A stretch of DNA of 64,000 nt from Mallotus nudiflorus (taxonomy: Eukaryota > Streptophyta > Magnoliopsida > Malpighiales > Euphorbiaceae): positions 248,001 to 312,000 of the forward strand of contig CANTUR010000920.1 of NCBI GenBank assembly GCA_947683625.1, written 5' to 3'. How positions within the stretch are numbered: the first letter of the stretch is position 1; each line of letters begins with the position of its first letter. Positions 43,460 to 56,583 of the stretch are shown here, in pieces. A model generated the notes under the pieces. The model was given only the letters and a program-made list of their open reading frames with translations. It did not search any database and was not told where the DNA came from. A program made the translations under genes and the position numbers.

Positions 43460-44960
43460 GTTGGTGAATGTATGTCAATCATTTCCAACTTACCAAGTGA
43501 GTTATAGAATATTTTTCCAGATACAACCTTTGTGAGGATGCTAGCTAGTTAAGTATGAGATGAAACATATGAAAGATCAATTGTCCCTTGGTTTAGATGA
43601 TCTTTTATGAAATGTCTGTCAATCTCTACATGTTTAGTTCGATCATGTTAAATCGGATTGTTTGTAATTACTATAGCTACTCTGTTATCACAATGTAACA
43701 ACATAGGCTTTGGATGTTTTAATCACAGATCATGAAAAATTCGCCTTACCCAGAATAACTTACATACTCCATGAGCTATTCCTCTAAACTCAGCTTCATC
43801 GCTTGACCTTGCTACAACTTTCTGCTTCTTGCTTCTCCAAGTGACTAAATTATTTCCAACAAATGTAAAGTACCGGATGTTGATTTTCAATCAGTCCAAT
43901 CTCCATCTCAATTAGCATCAGTATAGCTAGTAATTTCATAATCCTTATTCCTCCCAAAGAATAACCCTTTACCCAGAGAAGACTTTAAATATCTTAATAT
44001 TCGGTATGCTACATTCATATGTTATTTACTCGGAGAATGCATGAACTGACTCACAACACTTACTGCATAAGCAATGTTTAGCCGAGTATGAGATAGGTAA
44101 ATCAACCTTCCAACCCACCTTTGATACTGATCTCTATCAGTTGGAACTTGATCTTCTAGGACTGAAATTCTATGGTTGACTTCAATAGGAGTCTCGGTTG
44201 GCTTACAATCAAGCCTCCCCATCTCTGTTAGGAGGTCCATCACGTACTTTTGTTGACAAAGAGAAATTCCTTGAGCCGATCTTGCAACTTCAATTCCTAA
44301 AAAATACTTCAAGTTACCCAAATCCTTAAGTTCAAATTCGGATGCTAACTGTCTTTGCAAGATTGTTGTCTCACTCGGATCATTTCTAGTGACCACCATA
44401 TCATCAACATATACAATCAGTGCGGTGACTTTACCTAACTTTTATTTGATAAATAGTATGTGATCAGCATCACTTTGCTTATATCCAAGCTTCCTCATGA
44501 AGGTTAAGAGTCGTCTAAACCATGCGAGAGGTGGTTGCTTGAGTCCATACAATGCTCTCTTTAGTTTATATACTCGGTCAATACATTTAGTTCCAGGTGG
44601 AGGATCCATATATACTTCTTCATCTATGGTTCCATTTAAAAATGCATTCTTTATATCAAATTGTCACAGCGGCCAGTCCAGATTGGCAGCTAAAGAAATG
44701 AAGACTCAGATGGTGTTCATTTTTGCTACTGGGGCAAATGTATCTTCATAGTGAATTCCATATTTATGAGTATACCCCTTTGCTACCAACCGAGCTTTAT
44801 ATCGATATATGCTTCCATCTGGATTGAGTTTGACAGTAAATATCCACCTATACCCCACCATTTTCTTTCCTTTCAGAAGAGGAACAAGATCCCATGTTTG
44901 GTTCTTCTACAATGCCTCCATTTCATCATTCATAGCTTTCTTCCAATCCGAATCATCTAA
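43460..44960 (-). pseudogene. copia reverse transcriptase and RNase H remnant
   Basis: 44022-44399 encodes FELKDLGNLKYFLGIEVARS, ISLCQQKYVMDLL and RLIYLSHTRLNIAYAVSVVS. The catalytic YVDDM lies just upstream at about 44400-44425. Further right (to about 44960) is the RT N-terminal part in broken frames. 43460-44020 is RNase H, also broken. Confidence 0.88.
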
Positions 44961-45272
44961 GGCTTCATGCACATTACTCATAATACATACAGTAGATAAT
45001 TGATTTATAATAAGTGAATGTCAGTTAGACAAATGATTGGTTGATATGAAGTTGTTGATAGGGTATTTACCTTTGGTATGAAGGTCTGGATCATATTATT
45101 TTTTCGGAACCCCTCTATTGATCCTAGAAGGATAACGAGGCTCGGTATTTAGAATTAAATGAGATAAATTTACCTTATTATGCACCACATTCAGAGTTTC
45201 TTCAGCTTCTGGTGTGGGTTGGGAAGATGTACTATCTTGATTACTCAGATTACTTGAATTTTCTTCGATGAT

Positions 45273-45370
45273 CTATCCAGGTGAGATGCTCGTACTCGAA
45301 ACATCAGATGTTTGTCCGGGTGAGATGCTCATACTCAGAACACTAGATGTCTGTCCGGGTGAGATGCTCG
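45273..45370. repeat. ~45-bp imperfect tandem repeat in copia pol linker
   Basis: On the plus strand the unit GTGAGATGCTC...TCCGGGTGAGATGCTC recurs about three times. On the coding strand it reads SISPGQTS(S/D)V. It lies between integrase and RT, a fast-evolving linker. Confidence 0.7.
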
Positions 45371-45776
45371 GAACACTCAAAACATTTGGGAGACTCAGAT
45401 TTGGAACACTCAGAATGCTATCTTCAAGCTCAAAGAAGTTCGAATTTTTCTCCCCCTTAAGAGAGCACTCAAAGTGGGAGAAGAACGAACAATTTTCATG
45501 AAATCGAACATCCCGAGTGACATACATCTTTTTTGTATTCGGATCATAACACTGATATCCTTTTTGTAAATCTGTATAGCTAACAAAGATACACCAGATA
45601 GCTCGAGGGTCTAATTTGCCGAGTGTCTGATGAACATATGCCGAGCATCCAAAAACTCGGGGTTCGAGATTATTGAAGGGTGGAGATATGATAAGTTTCT
45701 GAAGAGAAGTTTTAAAATCGAGTACTCGTGATGATGTCCGATTTATGAGGTACGCAGCGGATCGAACAGCTTCTCC

Positions 45777-46000
45777 TTAGTATTCTTGAGGAATATTCAT
45801 GTCAAACAGTGATGCTTGGACAACTTCCAATAACTGTCGATTCTTCAGTTCGGCTATACCATTCTGTTGAGGAGTGCCAGCACAAGATGTTTGGTGGCGA
45901 ATGCCCTTCTTGTGGCAGAAATCATTGAGAATTGAGTTAACGTACTCCCCACCATTGTCAGACTGCAAGACTCAGATTTTACTCTGGTATTATGTAGCCA
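45777..46000 (-). pseudogene. copia integrase core fragment
   Basis: VLQSDNGGEYVNSILNDF and GTPQQNGIAELKNRQLLEV are the second Asp and the Glu region of the integrase core. The N-terminal zinc domain and first Asp are missing. Confidence 0.88.
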
Positions 46001-46099
46001 CCATGTTGTATAGGTGTATGTGATGGGCTTACTCAGTATTTTTTCTTTGAACTGGGGATGAGTCTGAGCTGCTACAAGTACAAAATAGTCCGGCAATAT

Positions 46100-46782
46100 C
46101 TTTGGCTCTTCCATCATACGTCACTGGTTGTGATCCCATCGCACATATGCATAACTAGACTTGAGATCAAGAGGTGGATACTTTCGGAGTATTTCACTCC
46201 GAGCATTATTAAATTCAGAATCAAGCCCGGCTAAGAAAATATATGTTCGAAGCCGGGTAATATGTTTATGGAGTGATACTACTCCATTAACATCCTCCCC
46301 TTATAAAAATGTCCGGGCTTCAATTTCTTGAAATATTCCAATCAGTTCATTATAGTATGCAGGTAATGGCTTACCATTCTGACTTGTAGTGAATGATTTC
46401 TGATTCAATTCAAATAATTGAGTTTCGTCAGATCCATCATATAAGGTTTTTGAGACAACATCTCATATCTCCTTTGTTGTTGGAAGACGAATGAATCTTT
46501 GCATCAATGTCGAACTCATGGAGTCAATCAGCCAACTTTTTACTCGGTTATTATCAAGAAGCCAAGTTTCCAACACTTTATCTCCTGCTGGTGGCTTTGG
46601 CGTAGTGCCATTAAGAAGCCAAATTTATTTCTAGCTCCAATTCACATCTCCATGATCTGTGACCATAGAGTATAGTTCGTATCATCAAGAATAATTCCTA
46701 TGGAAAAGGGAGAATTATCTTAAAGTGTTTGAATAAAATTGGGTGTTTCATGGGATACGATGGATGTGTTTTCGGTGGTCAT
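46100..46782 (-). pseudogene. copia gag remnant
   Basis: ATG at 46782 gives MTTENTSIVSHETPNF. After a stop comes GIILDDTNYTLWSQIMEM, the conserved start of copia gag, and then scattered gag-like pieces with many stops. No zinc knuckle found before integrase sequence begins. Confidence 0.75.
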
Positions 46783-46863
46783 GATTTTGAAGATTCAAAG
46801 GATTCAAGAGAAAAAAAAATACGATTTGCAATAATTCAATAAAAATTTTGATTTTAATGGATA

Positions 46864-46876
46864 GGCTCTGATACCA
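46864..46876 (-). other. tRNA-Met primer binding site of copia element
   Basis: The minus strand reads TGGTATCAGAGCC directly after the 5' LTR. Confidence 0.9.
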
Positions 46877-47095
46877 TGAAAAATAAAATTAAGAGAAAAA
46901 GAAAGAAAATTCAAGGGAAATATTTTTTCATAATATTCAAAGAAATGTTACACCTCTTATATATATACACAGGAATTCTAATCACAATCTAATTAGAAAT
47001 AGAATAACATCCTAAATAAAATAGAACTTTATTTCTAAATGTATAGAAATATTTACTTCCTAATATATATAATAAAAATATTTATTTCATCAACA
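46877..47095 (-). repeat. 5' LTR of copia element (219 bp)
   Basis: The minus strand runs from TGTTGATGAAATAAA to AATTTTATTTTTCA, followed by the primer site. Confidence 0.88.
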
Positions 47096-47100
47096 ATCTG

Positions 47101-48519
47101 ATCTTCCTTTTTTCATAATTTATTCATAAAATAAGTTATATTTTATAAATCTATGTTATGTTGTGTTGTTAGTATCTTCATCTGAGGCTGTGATATTTTT
47201 TATATGCTATGAAGCCAAGCCATTCAATGCAAGCCTTAAAGAAGCTTAAAGACATCATCAACAAGTTTAAGTGGCAACAATGAAAGCAAACCCTTCCAAG
47301 GAGCAAGAAGATTGTCCAAATAATTTGGACATAGATTCCATTAGAATTTAGCCTCCTGATCTATAGTTTTTGTTTTGATTTAGGATTTTATCCTTCTCTA
47401 TTAAAAAAACCATTAATAAATACGTATGGATTTACGTAATTAAATTAGAAAAGCATTCATTTCAACAGACAAAAATCGTAACTCATAAATAAATCGACTA
47501 ATAATAAATAATAGAGGAATGTAGAGCTCTATTAAGTTGATAAATTCTCTCGAAAGTACAGGTGCAAAATTGATTCGAGGATGTTTGAGAAACTTCCCAG
47601 AGTCTCCATCCACCTAACCAGGACGTTGATCATAATTTGTGGAAATAAATTGTATGTGATGAGAGTGGGAATCACAGTGAATGCTAATGTTTGGTGTTTA
47701 GGGTACAGAGTGGGATGGTGGCACTGGGATTTACACACCTTTACATTTAAATGCAAGTAACTGGGGCCTGTTGTGGAAATTGTCCAAAATTTAAGAAAAA
47801 TTCATTTATCACTTAATGGGGCTTTTCTTTGATTTTGAATTGTATTAACTCTCCAAAATATCATTAGGTGTAGGTGGTTTGTTAAAATTAATTTTCAGGG
47901 AAAGTTATTTTCTATTATATACCATATATTAATATTTAAATTATATGATTTTTTTATTAGTTAAAAAAAATTATATTCTGTTAAGTTTTCTAAAAATTAC
48001 ACCTTTTTAGACGATGAATTAAATATTATATTTCCTTTTCGTTGTGCATTTTATATACTCTGAAAGTTTTTTTTTTTTTTCTCATGAACACATTCATGAG
48101 AGTGAAAAGATTTTTAATTCACTATGATATTGAAAATTTAAGAATATAAATCGATATATTTGTTAAAAAGAATTGTTCATATAAAGCAAAAATTCTGATG
48201 CGTTAAATTATATATATAGTTATTTAGTTTAATTGTATTTAATAAAGATCTTTTTAAATTATACAAAACACACACAACTTCTTCACAGAATTAAATATAA
48301 AATAGTCAAATATTAAAACTTCTTTTTAAGTATTAAAAATTATGAATATAATTTAAGTCATGAAAAATTATGAATATAATTTAAGTCATATGTTAATTCT
48401 CCTAGAGAGGGATAATCAAGAGACCATCTCATCCACGGATCGACATCTAAAAGAAGCAGTTCGAATCCTCCGAATGTAAAAAAAAAAAAAAATTAAATCA
48501 AGTAACTTCCTTATAAATT

Positions 48520-48558
<39 letters not shown>

Positions 48559-49641
48559 CGCCACTTCTTGAGAAATTCTTATTAAAATTTATTATTAGTA
48601 CCCTAACATTATGAGTAGAAACTTTTCACCCCACTTTTTCTTTATTGATAGTGTAATTTTTTTTTTTTTAAATACTGATAGTGTAATTGACTTGATAACA
48701 TTTAGTTCGAAATGATTGTGTTTTATTTTTTTTATTTAAAAGATGCAAAATGTACTTTCCACAGTAGCTAATATTAACCTAATTATTTAATTATTTGTAT
48801 ATGATAAAATCTATTAATTTAAATGTAAATAATTTATTCTAATTCAATTTTTATTGTAATTAATAAGAAATATTTATAATTTAATTTATTTCTAATATTT
48901 TATTTTATTTTTTGTTCAACTTATATTACTAAAATTTTATTAACAATTTATTATCATTTGCTAAGTATTATTTGTGGAATGTTTACTTTTTTTTAATTGA
49001 GTTCATATTTTGAATGTGTACGTATAGGACATTTATTATTCCAAAGCTGAGTTTAATTTTCTTCATTCAATTTTTTAAAATAAAAAATAATAGAATATGA
49101 TACTGAAAATATTACATGTTGTATAAACACTAATAATAAAATATTTATAAATTAAGAATACTTAAAAATGAATTGAGCTCATAGAACTATAATTATTTTT
49201 AGTGGACAATAACGAAATTATTAGTTTTGTTATGAAAATAAATGTGAAATGCAATTATAAAGTGTAAAAATTCCTTCCCGACATTAGAGCTGAGTATACA
49301 ACACTTAATATTTAATAAGAAGCATGCCACTTAAGAAACATATGATGTAATATTAATAGCATTAAAAAAAAACAATTTATGCCGTTCTAAATTCAATAGT
49401 TTTGTGTATGAAAACAAATGCACTTCACATGCATGTCTTAATGAATTTTTTGGCCATTGACAATTAATTATCCTACAATTTATAACATAAAAAATGGAAC
49501 AAATAAAATATATTTTAAAATATGTAAATATGTTTATTGAAATTAAAAAATTAAAATAAAATTATCATAAATTGCAAATATTTTAAAATCGTATGCCTTT
49601 GTTGTATTAAGTTATAACAAGCACAAAACTTACATGGATGA
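47101..49641. other. AT-rich intergenic DNA
   Basis: No supported gene. It holds a poly(A)-type run at about 48528-48558 and a short segment (about 48405-48480) with a B-box-like GTTCGAATCC followed by an A run, possibly a SINE relic. A 20-bp direct repeat (TGAAAAATTATGAATATAAT-like) lies near 48340-48390. Confidence 0.5.
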
Positions 49642-49650
49642 TTATTTTTA

Positions 49651-50455
49651 GAGTAAATTCTCTGAAATTATATTCAATTTATATTTTCTTTCCTCTTATT
49701 TAAAAATTAAAATTTTTGTCTATTAATTTTCATTCCGTCAATACTTAAGTCCTTACAATAGGGTTCGATAAATCTCTTATATTAAAAAAAATTCGAATTT
49801 CTCTATTTTTATAAAAATATTCAGTTTAGTCCTTTTATTGTACAAAAATATACAGTTTAAGCTCTCTATTTTCATAAAATTAAAGAATTTAATTTTTTAA
49901 TTTAAATTTTAAATTTTTAAGAGAAATTATTTTTCCAACAATTACACATATTTCTATCAACACTTTATAGTTGAAAATCAGGTCATAATATTAATGAATT
50001 CATTAATTAATTGATTTCACTTTAAAATCAAATTTTTCAAATTTTTAGTATTTGATTTTCAAACAGTTGTAATTGTAAAAGATATTAAAAAGAAAATTAA
50101 TTAAACTAAGTGTAAAAAGTTAATAGAAAATAAATTTGATTTATTTAATATATTGATAGATGTATATATAAGTGTTAAAAATTTAATTGACATTAAAATT
50201 TTAAAAATTAAAAATAATTAAAAATTTGAGAAACTAAATTATTTTATAGTTATTAAATAGAGAAATTAAATTCTTTTATCTTTCTAAGGTACATCAATCT
50301 AAATGTTTCATTTAATATGAAAGATTCATCGAAGCTCTATAGAAGAATATAAAGTGTTGACGGAATAAAAATTGAGGGATAAAAATTCAATTTTTAAACA
50401 AATTAAGAGAAAATACAAATTAAGTAAAATTTCAAATGAAAAATGTAATTCACCC
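49651..50455. mobile_element. MULE-like foldback MITE (805 bp)
   Basis: Long terminal inverted repeats (GAGTAAATT.. against ..AATTCACCC), extending about 150 bp or more. They share the blocks ATTCCGTCAA(T/C)ACTT and ATAGGGTTCGATAAATCTC/ATAGAGCTTCGATGAATCTT. They are flanked by perfect 9-bp duplications TTATTTTTA (49642-49650, 50456-50464). A 9-bp TSD with long TIRs is typical of Mutator-like non-autonomous elements. No coding capacity. Confidence 0.82.
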
Positions 50456-50994
50456 TTATTTTTATGCATGTCCAAAGCTCAACTAGTTATACGAATTCAC
50501 TAGTGTGTATATATATATATATATATAATTCTAAAGATGTAAAAGATTTTTTTAAGCAAATGCAAGAGATTTATTCATCAATAAAATAAAAAAGGAAGAC
50601 AATTGAATAGATAAATTGTATCTTGTAACTCGTGGAACATGAGTTGATTTTGTCATTTCTTTATAGCCAATATTTTGTCCTTTTGTGCTTAAAATTATAG
50701 GCTAATAATTGAACAAATGAAAATTCATCATCTTATCCATTCCACCAAGTATTTTAGAACCTATGACAAATTTATTGAACAAGATGATGAAGGCTATTTT
50801 AAGTATTATAATACAGATAACCATTAATCAAATAACATTATCTAAACCATATGTCTATTAATTAATTACAAAGTTTATTGGTAAAATATTCCCATATAAC
50901 CTAAAAAAAAACAAGAAATAATGACAATAATGGATAGATTGTAACCATCAATTAAATAAAGGTTTATTTGTATAAAAAATTATAGGCTTTTTGA

Positions 50995-51490
50995 CCTTTT
51001 ATATATTTATACCAAATTTAAAAATTTATTAAAAGTAACCTAACTTGACATATTATTTGTAATTTTAATACAATTCATCATATTATTTGCAATTTTAGTA
51101 AGATTGCGATTTGATCATAAATTAATAAATAAAATATATATGTGGCGTTTGAGGTGAATTAGCCAACATCTATTATTATAATCTCACATTCATATGAAAA
51201 CTTAAAATAGATTAAAAAAAAAGAAATGAATATAATCTTTACAAATTAAATAAATTTTTCATTCTCATTTTTTTATTTTCTTAAATTATTGAAACTAAAG
51301 TCTAACTAACTAATATAATTAGTAATTAGATAATATGAATGTGAAATTTATAAAAATACAGATTAACTACTTCACCTTAAATGTCATACATGGATAAAAA
51401 AAAATTGTGTTAAAATTGCAATAATTAGTTAAATCATATTACATTTGTTAAATTTTAAAGTTTGATATAAATTTTTAAAAAAATTAATTT
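50995..51490. mobile_element. Foldback/MITE-like inverted repeat element
   Basis: The left half contains TTTGAGGTGAATTAGCCAACAT and TCACATTCATATG. The right half contains their reverse complements in order (ATATGAATGTGA, then ACTACTTCACCTTAAATG). Arms appear to extend about 200 bp on each side. Exact ends and duplications not found. Confidence 0.6.
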
Positions 51491-51538
51491 TTAACACCAA
51501 TATGTCATAAATAAATTAATAATTTATTATTATTGTTA

Positions 51539-51584
51539 TTCTTCTTCTTCTTCTTCTTCTTCTTATTATTATTATTATTATTAG
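51539..51584. repeat. (TTC)n(TTA)n compound microsatellite
   Basis: CTT units change to ATT units without interruption. Confidence 0.92.
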
Positions 51585-51620
51585 CAACTAAAAGATAACC
51601 AATGCTCATTTTTTTAATAC

Positions 51621-51745
51621 TGTTATATTTGAAAAGTTCAAGTAGTTAAACCGATAAGATTTGTTTCATATACAAGTATATATATACCATGTATTATTCA
51701 ACAACAACAATATATACAAAAATCTTTCAATCCTATTTGTTCACA
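51621..51745 (+). repeat. Possible 5' LTR end of the copia relic
   Basis: TGTTATATTTGAAAAG to TTGTTCACA, immediately before a primer-site-like sequence. Only 125 bp; the true start may be earlier. Confidence 0.4.
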
Positions 51746-51758
51746 TGGTATCGAAGCT
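51746..51758 (+). other. Decayed tRNA-Met primer site of copia relic
   Basis: TGGTATCGAAGCT resembles TGGTATCAGAGC, just before the gag ATG at 51764. Confidence 0.6.
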
Positions 51759-51763
51759 TAACC

Positions 51764-52557
51764 ATGGCCATTGAAACTACTCAAATATCTTCCTCCTTCA
51801 CCTACTTCACATCTTCTTCTTCCTCATCCTTTTCTTCTTCCTTCATGAATTCCACACCTGCTGCCCCTCAACCAAATATTACTACAACACACATTTTTGC
51901 CATAAAACTTGAATATACAAACTATCTTGAAAAGAAAACTCAATTCATACCCTTACTCAATTACCAAAACTTAATGTCTTTTGTTGATGGATCAACACTT
52001 GAACCATCAAAAACACTTATGATAGAAAACAACTCGTCTAATTTCTATTCCTAATCCTACATATACGGAATGGTTTAATAGAGATTAAATGCTAATGTTA
52101 ACATTCATTCCTCTCTTTCTGAAGATGTTTTTCCTTATGTCATTGGTCCCAATCCTCATATCAAGTCTAGACTGCCCTCAACCATGCCTTTGGTTCCATC
52201 TCTTAAAATCAGCAACTACAACTCCATATTGATCTTCAAAAATTCAAAAAAAATGATATACCCATCTGCCAATATCGTTAGAAGGCCAAGGCTACAGCAA
52301 ATGAGTTGGCTGCAACTAGTTGGCCTCTCTCTATGGTTGAGTTAATGTTTACCACAATATTGGGAGTGAGTTTCATCCCATTATCACTACTTTAAACCTT
52401 TGACAAGAGCCTATTTCCTTTCAGGAATTACATGGTCAACTTATTGCACATGGGGTTCTTCTCAAAAGTACTCAAGAGCATCTTGTTGCAAAGATGTTTC
52501 CTAAAGCACCATTACTACCAAAACCAAAGCAGATTGACAATTATTTTCCTTCTCAAG
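51764..52557 (+). pseudogene. copia gag, 5' part, interrupted by nested LTRs
   Basis: It begins MAIETTQISSSFTYF, then a serine-rich stretch and HIFAIKLEYTNYLEKKTQF with LLNYQNLMSFVDGS, the conserved copia gag core. Frames break after 52054. They remain recognisable to LHGQLIAHG and PKQIDNYFPSQ at 52557, where a solo LTR begins. Gag continues at 60191, and the reading across the insertion agrees (FPSQ then ASSN). Confidence 0.85.
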
Positions 52558-53347
52558 TGTAAATGGTGGGGTTTAGCGCTCGTCCAAGATTTTAGTAACC
52601 GCGACATTGTTTGAGTTCAGAGCTCTAGAGAACACACTAACCACTATCACAAAGACATGGTGTGGAGATAAGGAGTCGCCACCCAGGGTAATAAATGACA
52701 CAAATCAAAAAATGGTTGTACTTAATTCTCTAAAAAAAGGTCAGCACCACAACCAGGAGATTCTAGGTACAGAATACTAACTTCTTTCAGTCTTGTGTTC
52801 TTTTAGGATTACTTTATGAATTACTATCTTACCCTCTATTTACATGTAATTTCATATAAACCCTTATTAAAACAATCAACTCTAGGCAAACTAGTAATGA
52901 AAAATACATATAAACAATGCATTCATTTAAGTTCATAATCCCTAAGTTAATCTAATCTACAATGATTTTAATTAAATAGGCTAAATGTAGGCGGCGAGGT
53001 TTAGCGTGCGCCTAAGTGTTTGGCGACCACGGCACTATGTGGGCTCGAGGCCCACTTGAAAATACGATAGGTCTTGGGCCTATTCGGAGATAGAGTCGCC
53101 ACCTGGATAAAAGCCAGGACACACTATACAGTAATTGGATCCCACGGAGGTTCCCAGAAGCCGTCATCAGAGAATGGGTTCAAAAACTGGGTATGAGCGT
53201 TTAAATGCTACCCAACCTTGCAGTTGGCCTCTATTTGTGTTTTGTGTTTTATTACCTTTAATTATTTAATTATTTCCTCATTTACATTCAAAATTTCACT
53301 TGCCTTCATTCACTTTCCAAGTTTTATAGTTACGTCCAAGTTGCACA

Positions 53348-56300
53348 TGTAATATCCTAAATTTTTAAATATTTTTATACTGCATCGGGATATACAGTGT
53401 TAATAATTTTTATATATATTTATGATATTTCATGAGATGTTATTTAATTAAAATTGATTTTTTATTATTTTATGATATTTTAAGTATTTTACGTAAAATT
53501 TTCCCGGGACTTGCATTTTCGGGAAAATTTTCACGTAAATAATTTACTATTAATTATATTAAATAGATTTTCGGACTTGCATGAACTCATATATATTTTT
53601 AAAAGTACTAAATAAAATATATATGTGTATTTATTTATTTAACTAGGGTTTAATTAATTACCCTAATTTTTATTATTTATTAATTAGTTTTATTATTATT
53701 TAATTATTTTTATTTAGTATTAAATTTTAAAATATTAAATTATATGTGTGTGGTGTATATTTAATGTGTGTGATTTTATATTATTATAATATATAGTGTA
53801 AAAGTATATATATATACATATACATTTAATATTAAACAAAATTATAAATTTTGAGTTATTTACGGTTTTGTCATTCTTCCTTCTTCTTCCTCCCAACCGT
53901 TCCCATCGTTGTACCACCGTCTGCCATCCCGTTTCCTCACCGTCGGTGTGCCTCCCAACATGCCACCTCCTTCCCCGCCACCAGCAGCGCCCTATTCCGT
54001 CGAGTTTTGGCCGGAATAAGCTCGGGAAGCCGAATTCATTCTCACCGTCGATCATGATATTTTCGGCCACCATTTTCGACACCGCCAGTCTATTTCTTCT
54101 CCTTGAGCTCTGGCGAGTGTGATTCCAAGCTTTGTTTCACTTAAAATGGTCTCGATTTGCTTAGGTTTCGATTTTGGTAATTCGGCCATTTTAGGGTTCT
54201 TAATTTTTTTGAACTTCGAATTAATTGATTCATGAAAAATTAATTCACAAATGTTGTTCCCCTTAGCTTAATCTACATGTGTGAATTTTTGTAGAATTTT
54301 TGGAGATTATTTTGATTTTTGGGTATTTTTGAATATTTTAATATTATTTTCTAATTTTCGAAAATTAATTAAATAAATTATGAAATTATGTTTTATGATA
54401 ATTATAGGTGTTGAAATGAATTATATAAATTTATTTGGAATTTTTATGAATTTCTATGTATTTATTTTGAATTTATTTAGGTTTATGTAATTTTGGAAAA
54501 TTAGGTTAATTGTGTTTTCAATTAAAATTAATTATTTAATTGAGTTTATTTATTGATATTATTGATTAATATGTTGAGAAAATTAATTTTGGATAATTAT
54601 ACTATTTTTGGCGAATTTTTGGAATAATTTTAGTATATTTATATATATAGGGGTATTTTGGTAATTTTACCCTAAATTGACTAAAAATGTAATTAAATTG
54701 CTTTTAATAGTTATTTAAGGTATAAAAATGATTTCTACAAATTATTTAGTATTTTTAACTAATTAAAACTATTTTTCGTAAATTATTTTCAATTATATAT
54801 ATAATATACAATTTTTCCAAATAAATGAGTTTTTATCGGTTTTTACTATGTTTTAAGGTTAATTATGTAATTTCTACTTATAAAATGTATTCCTATGATA
54901 AAAGGGTATTTTTGATATTTTCATAATTGTTTTGTGGATTATGGACCCCGGTCGGTAGACTGTAGTTTGGAGTCCGACCGAGGGGTTGTAGATGTGTTTC
55001 TATGTCTATTTTTCAAAGTGTGTTTCTTTGCAAGGCCGGCTCTACTCTTTGAGTAGAGAGATGTCCGTTTTACAGGGGAGGTTCTGTCAGATTTTTGGTA
55101 GAATTCTCGTAAAATGTGATGTCCGATCGAATTCTGATTTTTAATTCTATGTCCAATATTCTAGATTGAGTTTCTAGGATTTTTGTTAGGTTTATTCTGA
55201 TAATCGTTATTTTTATTTGTTTAGTTGCGCCAAGACCAAGGCCTAGTGGACCAGGCCCGTGTGACCTATCTCGAGGAGCGCACCAAGTGTGAATTACTAT
55301 TTTATATATATATGTTTAGGGTGCATGATTTAGAAATGTATGTTATTTTGATTAATTATGCATAAATAACTCAATTAGTATTTAAGTTTATTTTTAGTTT
55401 ATTTTTTGTTTATCTTTGGTTTATTTTTAGTATATTGTAAATTATTAGCATGCTTTATTTAACATTTATACTTAAAATGTTTTTAAATATATTTCTAGTT
55501 ATTTTGTAATTATATTGGATTTATTTGACGTATATATACTCAAAATATACCTGGTTTACTTTTGGTATATTTCTAGTATATATATGGTTATTGTTGTTAT
55601 TATATTTAAATTCATGCATCATTTACTTTTATGAATGTATGTTTTATATTTAAAAAGAAGGATATCAATAGAACGTGCTACCTAGTGGGCAGCACTAGGA
55701 CCGAGTACGTACCGGTACGCTGATAGCATTTAGTCTATATTACTAACCAGTTTGAGGATATTGATTGGATTTGATTATTTGATATGTGAGATATGATTTG
55801 GGTGTGTGATTGATGGAGCTCGATTGATCAAGTGTCTCGGGGCCAATCACACTGACAGCCAGACTGCTGGAGCTCGGTTGACTTAGTGTCTCGGGGCCAG
55901 TCTACTGTCCAAATGGAACAAGTGAATATTTTGGAATAAGTGAGCCTGTATGGCTAGAGTGTTGTCTAACACTGTTTTAAGGTTGTGATATTCTAGGGTT
56001 CTATTTGATCCTTCATAAACGATGATTTTCAATAAAATATATAAAATGATTTTATTGCATCTATATGTAATTTCTTGTATATATACATATTATAAATATA
56101 CTTTTGATTGTGTGCATTGGCATTTAGTATGCATGTATATATATTATAGTAATTCACTCAGTGAGGTCTGACTCCCCTCCGTTGACTATTTTTCAAGAGA
56201 GTCATCTTCATCAGACCTCAGTAGCAGGCCTATACGCCGGATTTCTTCCGCTCCGGCTTCTCTATGTAAACTGCTCATTTGAGTTTATTTTATTAATCTA

Positions 56301-56583
56301 GACACTGCAGTAGTTATATAAATTTGCAAGATATGTACTTTAAACATTTGAACTGGATTGTATTAAAAGAGTTTATTTATATATGTGTGAGGATTTGATT
56401 TAAATCTCGTGGTGGATCATTATTTTGATATTTATGATTTTATTCCGCTGCACAGTATTTTATTTAAATGTGTTATTATTACTATTGCATGTTTTACTTT
56501 ATTTTAGGCTTGCTACGGGTTCCGGATTCGAAAGAATTCTCGTTCCCTAGCACCGGTCATGGCCCCTGTTTTAGGTCATGATA
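53348..56583 (+). repeat. Innermost solo LTR L3, Tekay-like, 3236 bp
   Basis: It starts TGTAATATCCTAAA and ends TTTTAGGTCATGATA (the final CA changed to TA). Flanks GCACA (53343-53347) and GCATA (56584-56588) match at 4 of 5. It is a full-length relative of the 3' LTR at 1770-3935 and of the solo LTR at 26659-29668. It includes the conserved block CGTGCTACCTAGTGGGCAGC near 55675 that the first copy has lost. Confidence 0.9.

Larger units (their letters stand above)
43255..47095 (-). mobile_element. Ty1/copia element with both LTRs, internally deleted (3841 bp)
   Basis: Minus strand. 5' LTR at 46877-47095, primer site, gag start, integrase core, RT, RNase H, polypurine tract, 3' LTR at 43255-43448. 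The internal part is only about 3.4 kb, and the gag zinc knuckle, protease and integrase N-terminus are not found, so a deletion near 46000-46140 is likely. Flanks ATTTA (43250-43254) and ATCTG (47096-47100) match at 3 of 5, a decayed or absent target duplication. Same family as 3936-4990. Confidence 0.88.

Noticed and set aside
48405..48560. SINE with B box and A tail
   Set aside because: Only one promoter-like box and an A run are visible. No A box at the right distance and no duplication.
53735..54122. ORFs in both strands near 54.0 kb
   Set aside because: They fall in the C-rich part of the L3 LTR. The equivalent region of other LTR copies is not conserved as protein.
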